A stretch of 64,000 nucleotides of DNA from NCBI RefSeq assembly GCF_005145025.1, contig NZ_CP039695.1:2475501-2539500 (forward strand), in the 5' to 3' direction. This stretch comes from Novosphingobium sp. EMRT-2. GTDB lineage: Bacteria; Pseudomonadota; Alphaproteobacteria; Sphingomonadales; Sphingomonadaceae. The notes beneath the pieces are model-generated. The model had not been told where the DNA came from and did no database searches. It worked only from the letters and a program-made list of their open reading frames with translations. Shown here one piece after another: positions 61,154 through 64,000 of the stretch; the stretch's first letter is position 1, and the number at the start of each line of letters is the position of its first letter. The position numbers and the translations under genes are program-made.

Positions 61154-62982
61154 TGGGAAACCTCCGGCTGGTCCCAGCGCTTGTAGGCGGGAACGGTGAC
61201 GACGAGGTAGGACTTGGCCGTCAGCGGCTTGCCCTGGGCGTCCTTTTCGGCCTTGGCCGTGGCGACGATCCACACTTCGCCATAGTTGTTGCGGTTGCCG
61301 CTGCGTTGCGGGTTGGGGCCGTCCACGTTCGGCGTGAACAGCGCCTTCTGGCTGATCGATCCGACATAGGCCTTGTCGTCATCGTACCAGACCGACTGGA
61401 ATTCCTGGACGCTCCAGTCCGCGGCGACGGGGCCGACGTTCACGTCGTCGGCGGTGTTGGGCTTGCCATCGGGGCCGTTGTCGAAGCCCACGGCGTCGAA
61501 CTGGGCGTAGCCCTTGGCGAAGTGCGCGCCGCCCAGCCGCGAAAGGTTGGTGTCGGGCGTGACCTTCAGGTAATCGACCTTGCGATAGACCGGCAGGGCC
61601 GAAGCGAGCACCGCGCTCCCCACCGAAACATCATGCACGCCGGCGACAGCGCCGGGGGCGGCATCGACAGATACGACGATTTCGGTGGGGCTCGCGGTGA
61701 CGACCCTGGTCACCGCTAGCCCGGCGCCAAGGTCGATATCCTTCGCAGTCGGCGCAGCCGGCAGGCTATCGCCGAAAATGTGGACGTCCACCCCCCTGGT
61801 GCCGGCCTTGATCGCGTTCGGCCAGACAGCGCCGATCGTCGGGCTGCCGTCGGCGCGCACCAGCTTCACGTCGAATCCGAATTCCTGATATTCCCCCCAG
61901 AACCAACGGCCTTCGGCGTTCTTGCGATCGGGCGAGAACCACATCGTCTCGCGCGTCGGATTGTCGAGCGCGTCGGGTGCCGAAGGCTGCGCGGACGGCG
62001 CGGAGCGTCCGCGCCAGCTGTAGCCGGCATAGACGATGCCGTTGCCGGTCCGGCTCAGTGTCGATCCGTCGGTCAGCGACCGCAGCGCGATGCCGGTCTT
62101 GAATTCGTCGCTGTCGGCCGTGGCACCGATGGTCATCGTGCCGACGAACCGGCCCTTGCCGGGGGCAGAGGCGCTGACCAGCCATTTGCCGGCCAGGCGC
62201 GGGTCCTGCATCCGGGACTTCCACTGTGTCCATTCGGGCGTGTGCAGCGGGGCGACCTTGCGCGTGTAGTCCAGCGCGATCTGGCCCTGCGTCACCGGCG
62301 TCGCACCGGGCTTGGTCACGATCGGCGTGGGCTGGCCGAAGACCGCGCCGGGCTCGTCCGTGGCGGGGCGGCGATACTGCACGTCGGCCTGCGAATAGAG
62401 CGCGACGTGGAAATCCTGCAGAAGCTTCCATTCGGTGCCCGACCGGCGCCAGGACAGCGGCTGGGCGAAGGCGTGGCAGGTAGCACAGGCGCCGCGCAGG
62501 GATTCGCTGGGGATGTTGGTCTCGTCCTGGATGCGATGCTCCACGAGGTACATCACCGGCTTCGCTTCCTCGGGCGCAAGGCCATGACTGGCCGAAAGAT
62601 AGCGGACCACCTGACGCGATTCCTCGGGCGTGATCTGCAAGCCGTTCAATTTGACCATGCGCTTGATCGCCTGCGCCCAGCCTTCCGGCGTGGTGCGCAG
62701 CCAGGAAATGCGCGAAAGATTGCCCTTGGCATCGGCGGTATGGCACGCGCCGCACTTTTCCTTGGTCAGGCTGTCGGTGACCGGGATGCCTTCCTCGCTC
62801 TCCGGCTTGTCCGCCCCACCGGTCATGCCGCCGGCCTGCGCGACGACGGCGGTCGCGGTGCACAGGCCCGCCAACAGCAACGGGCGCAACGAAAAGCGAG
62901 CCGTCAGCGCGGCCCGCCACGACGGGCTGGCGGCGGCATCCTGCGCATCGAGTGGACGGGACTCGGTATCCGGGTAGGCCAT
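61150..62982 (-). CDS. qhpA: QhpA, di-heme alpha subunit of quinohemoprotein amine dehydrogenase
   Basis: A 610-residue periplasmic subunit with a hydrophobic N-terminal export signal (about 33-50). Two c-type heme sites are present: CGACH at 77-81 and CATCH at 166-170. The remaining two-thirds are beta domains, as in the Paracoccus and Pseudomonas enzymes (GKWLVSASAPGKGRFVG, DNGPDGKPNTADDVNVGPVA). It passes electrons from CTQ, reduced by primary amines, to external cytochromes or copper proteins. GGGGGA precedes the ATG. First gene of the seven-gene operon. Confidence 0.95.
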   Translation of the reverse strand: MAYPDTESRPLDAQDAAASPSWRAALTARFSLRPLLLAGLCTATAVVAQAGGMTGGADKPESEEGIPVTDSLTKEKCGACHTADAKGNLSRISWLRTTPEGWAQAIKRMVKLNGLQITPEESRQVVRYLSASHGLAPEEAKPVMYLVEHRIQDETNIPSESLRGACATCHAFAQPLSWRRSGTEWKLLQDFHVALYSQADVQYRRPATDEPGAVFGQPTPIVTKPGATPVTQGQIALDYTRKVAPLHTPEWTQWKSRMQDPRLAGKWLVSASAPGKGRFVGTMTIGATADSDEFKTGIALRSLTDGSTLSRTGNGIVYAGYSWRGRSAPSAQPSAPDALDNPTRETMWFSPDRKNAEGRWFWGEYQEFGFDVKLVRADGSPTIGAVWPNAIKAGTRGVDVHIFGDSLPAAPTAKDIDLGAGLAVTRVVTASPTEIVVSVDAAPGAVAGVHDVSVGSAVLASALPVYRKVDYLKVTPDTNLSRLGGAHFAKGYAQFDAVGFDNGPDGKPNTADDVNVGPVAADWSVQEFQSVWYDDDKAYVGSISQKALFTPNVDGPNPQRSGNRNNYGEVWIVATAKAEKDAQGKPLTAKSYLVVTVPAYKRWDQPEVSQ

Positions 62983-63047
62983 GCTCGCGAAATCCCCCTG
63001 ATTGGACCGTAAGCAGCGCGATTCGAGCGCGGGTCACGGGGATAAGC

Positions 63048-63099
63048 TTGACGGTTGTCCAAGATTGGTCAACGCCTTTGTTGCGGTGCCGCCAATCTT
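63048..63099 (-). promoter_or_regulatory. Candidate control region of the qhp operon
   Basis: TTGACC on the - strand (63067-63072) is a possible -35, though the -10 is poor. It is flanked by an 8-base inverted repeat AAGATTGG (63061-63068) and CCAATCTT (63092-63099), and by TTGAC...GTCAA arms (63048-63072). In Paracoccus, an AraC-type activator, QhpR, turns on the operon with amines. No such gene is in the window; these repeats could be the binding sites of a regulator encoded elsewhere. Confidence 0.35.
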
Positions 63100-63112
63100 T
63101 TTTGCAGATGCG

Positions 63113-63151
63113 AAAAAAGGCGTGTGATCCGATTGGAATCACACGCCTTTT
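63113..63151 (-). terminator. Terminator of the molybdenum hydroxylase gene
   Basis: On the - strand AAAAGGCGTGTGATT pairs with GATCACACGCC, followed by six T residues. It lies about 42 bases after the stop at 63194 and upstream of the qhp promoter region. Confidence 0.9.
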
Positions 63152-63193
63152 GGATGTTGGAAACTGTCCTGGCGGGCGGCGTTCGGGCCGCGA

Positions 63194-64000
63194 TCAGGTC
63201 AACTGCAACGGCAGGGATCGCAGCCGTTTGCCGGTGGCGGCGCGGATGGCGTTGGCGATCGCCGGAATGACCGGCGGCAGCGCCGGTTCGCCCAGCCCGG
63301 TGGGCGGGAAATCGCTCTTCACCCAGGTGATCGCGACATCGCGCGGCACGGCATCGATGCGCAGCAGCGGGAAATCGCCGAAGTTGTCGGCCGTGATCGC
63401 GCCCGCCTCCTGCACCACCGGCTGCCACACCAGCGCCTGCGCGATGCCGTCGATCGCCGCGCCCTGCGACTGGTGTTCGGCATTGAGCGGATTGATGATC
63501 TGGCTGCCGATGTCGCCCGCCATCCAGATCTTGTCGACCTTCACCGACGTTCCGCCCGAGACCGTGACGTCGACGACTTCCGCGAAATAGCCGCGATGGC
63601 TGAAATAGAAGCCGAAGCCGCGCCCCTTGACCGCATCGCCCGCGCCCTTGGCGGGGCCTGTGCGCCCGGTCCAGTTCGCGGCCTTGCACACCGCGTCGAT
63701 CACGCTGCGGGCGCGGCCGGTGTGGAACACCAGCCCCTTGCGCTCGGTCGGCAGTTCGCGCGGTGCGCCCAGCGTCCGGCGCATCAGTTCGGGCAAGTCG
63801 AGGCCGGCGGCTTCCGCCACCTCGTCGAGGAAGCCCTGGTACACGAAGGCCATGGCGTTGGACGTCGGCGCGCGCAGCCAGCCGGTCGGCAGGTTGGTCT
63901 TGAGATAGGTCGCGCCCAGGTGGGCATCGGGCACTACCGGAGCGGGAAATTCGGTGGAGCTCATTTCCGCCGCGCGGATCGGCTTGCCGTCCGCGCCGAA
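63194..64000 (-). CDS. Molybdopterin-binding subunit of a xanthine dehydrogenase/isoquinoline oxidoreductase family enzyme (5' end outside the window)
   Basis: The last 269 codons; the reading frame remains open through base 64000, so the ATG at 63964 is internal and the gene starts beyond the window. The C-terminal Mo-cofactor domain shows HLGATYLKTNLPTGWLRAPT, NPLNAEHQSQGAAIDGIAQA and the end signature GLGEPALPPVIPAIANAI. The glutamate in GLGEPAL aligns with the catalytic Glu of this family. Similarity is highest to IorB-type periplasmic aldehyde or isoquinoline oxidoreductases. Substrate unknown. Adjacent to the qhp operon but with its own terminator. Confidence 0.88.
   Translation of the reverse strand, partial: FGADGKPIRAAEMSSTEFPAPVVPDAHLGATYLKTNLPTGWLRAPTSNAMAFVYQGFLDEVAEAAGLDLPELMRRTLGAPRELPTERKGLVFHTGRARSVIDAVCKAANWTGRTGPAKGAGDAVKGRGFGFYFSHRGYFAEVVDVTVSGGTSVKVDKIWMAGDIGSQIINPLNAEHQSQGAAIDGIAQALVWQPVVQEAGAITADNFGDFPLLRIDAVPRDVAITWVKSDFPPTGLGEPALPPVIPAIANAIRAATGKRLRSLPLQLT

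Noticed and set aside
63194..63964. A complete short gene beginning at the ATG at 63964
   Set aside because: The frame stays open to the window edge with family-like residues, so this ATG is internal to a longer molybdenum hydroxylase gene.

Overview
The window is high-GC, tightly packed chromosomal DNA from a Gram-negative alphaproteobacterium. A sphingomonad (Sphingomonadales, Novosphingobium-like) is my best guess. This is inferred from gene content: a MipZ-type ParA ATPase instead of MinCDE, a TonB-ExbB-ExbD-ExbD block, a DUF3035 lipoprotein next to lspA, an outer-membrane receptor, and CIRCE-controlled groESL. No phage, integron, CRISPR array, tRNA or rRNA was seen. Most of the window is core genome.

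Layout. 1-6.8 kb (+): end of purK, folA, an M19 dipeptidase, ribF, ileS, lspA and a lipoprotein. 7-14.6 kb: a membrane class III cyclase (-), an XRE-type regulator (-), a proteobacterial sortase with its VIT/VWA substrate (+), a lipoprotein cytochrome c (-) and a MATE pump (+). 14.7-16.7 kb: CIRCE-groES-groEL. 17-23 kb: etfBA (-) with a palindromic promoter, an inositol-monophosphatase-family enzyme, an aldo/keto reductase, an OmpA-type lipoprotein and a CBS-domain membrane protein. 23.2-34.4 kb: the transcription/translation block. Here rplJL (-) is separated from rpoBC (+) by a small XRE/DUF2975 operon, each with its own promoter. 34.5-43 kb: a serine hydrolase, glpX, homoserine dehydrogenase, a thioesterase, two secreted unknowns, and tonB-exbB-exbD-exbD. 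43-51.4 kb: a DExH helicase, a possible unannotated small RNA, a phosphohexomutase, a J-domain protein, mipZ, panC and a TPR-sulfotransferase. 51.8-54.6 kb: a TonB-dependent receptor. 54.7-63 kb (-): a complete operon for quinohemoprotein amine dehydrogenase (QHNDH). 63.2 kb to the end: part of a molybdenum hydroxylase large subunit.

The standout accessory system is the QHNDH (qhp) operon. It encodes a di-heme alpha subunit, a radical-SAM maturase, a small cysteine-rich gamma subunit, a beta-propeller beta subunit, a flavoprotein, an ABC exporter and a subtilisin-like protease. The gamma subunit keeps every residue needed for three Cys-to-acidic thioether bridges and the cysteine tryptophylquinone cofactor. 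It also has one extra cysteine. The family is known from Paracoccus and Pseudomonas; the gene order here (A-D-C-B-G-F-E) and the extra cysteine are the unusual points. The sortase pair is a second system uncommon in Gram-negatives.

Non-coding structure includes four copies of a GC-rich palindromic repeat (one pair lies inside the rpoB-rpoC gap), two other imperfect inverted-repeat elements, a UUCG-capped hairpin between exbB and exbD, a candidate L10 leader, several sigma70-like promoters with embedded palindromes, and a promoter-plus-terminator cassette at about 45.7-45.8 kb with no ORF. Product names rest on motifs and family knowledge; no database search was run.
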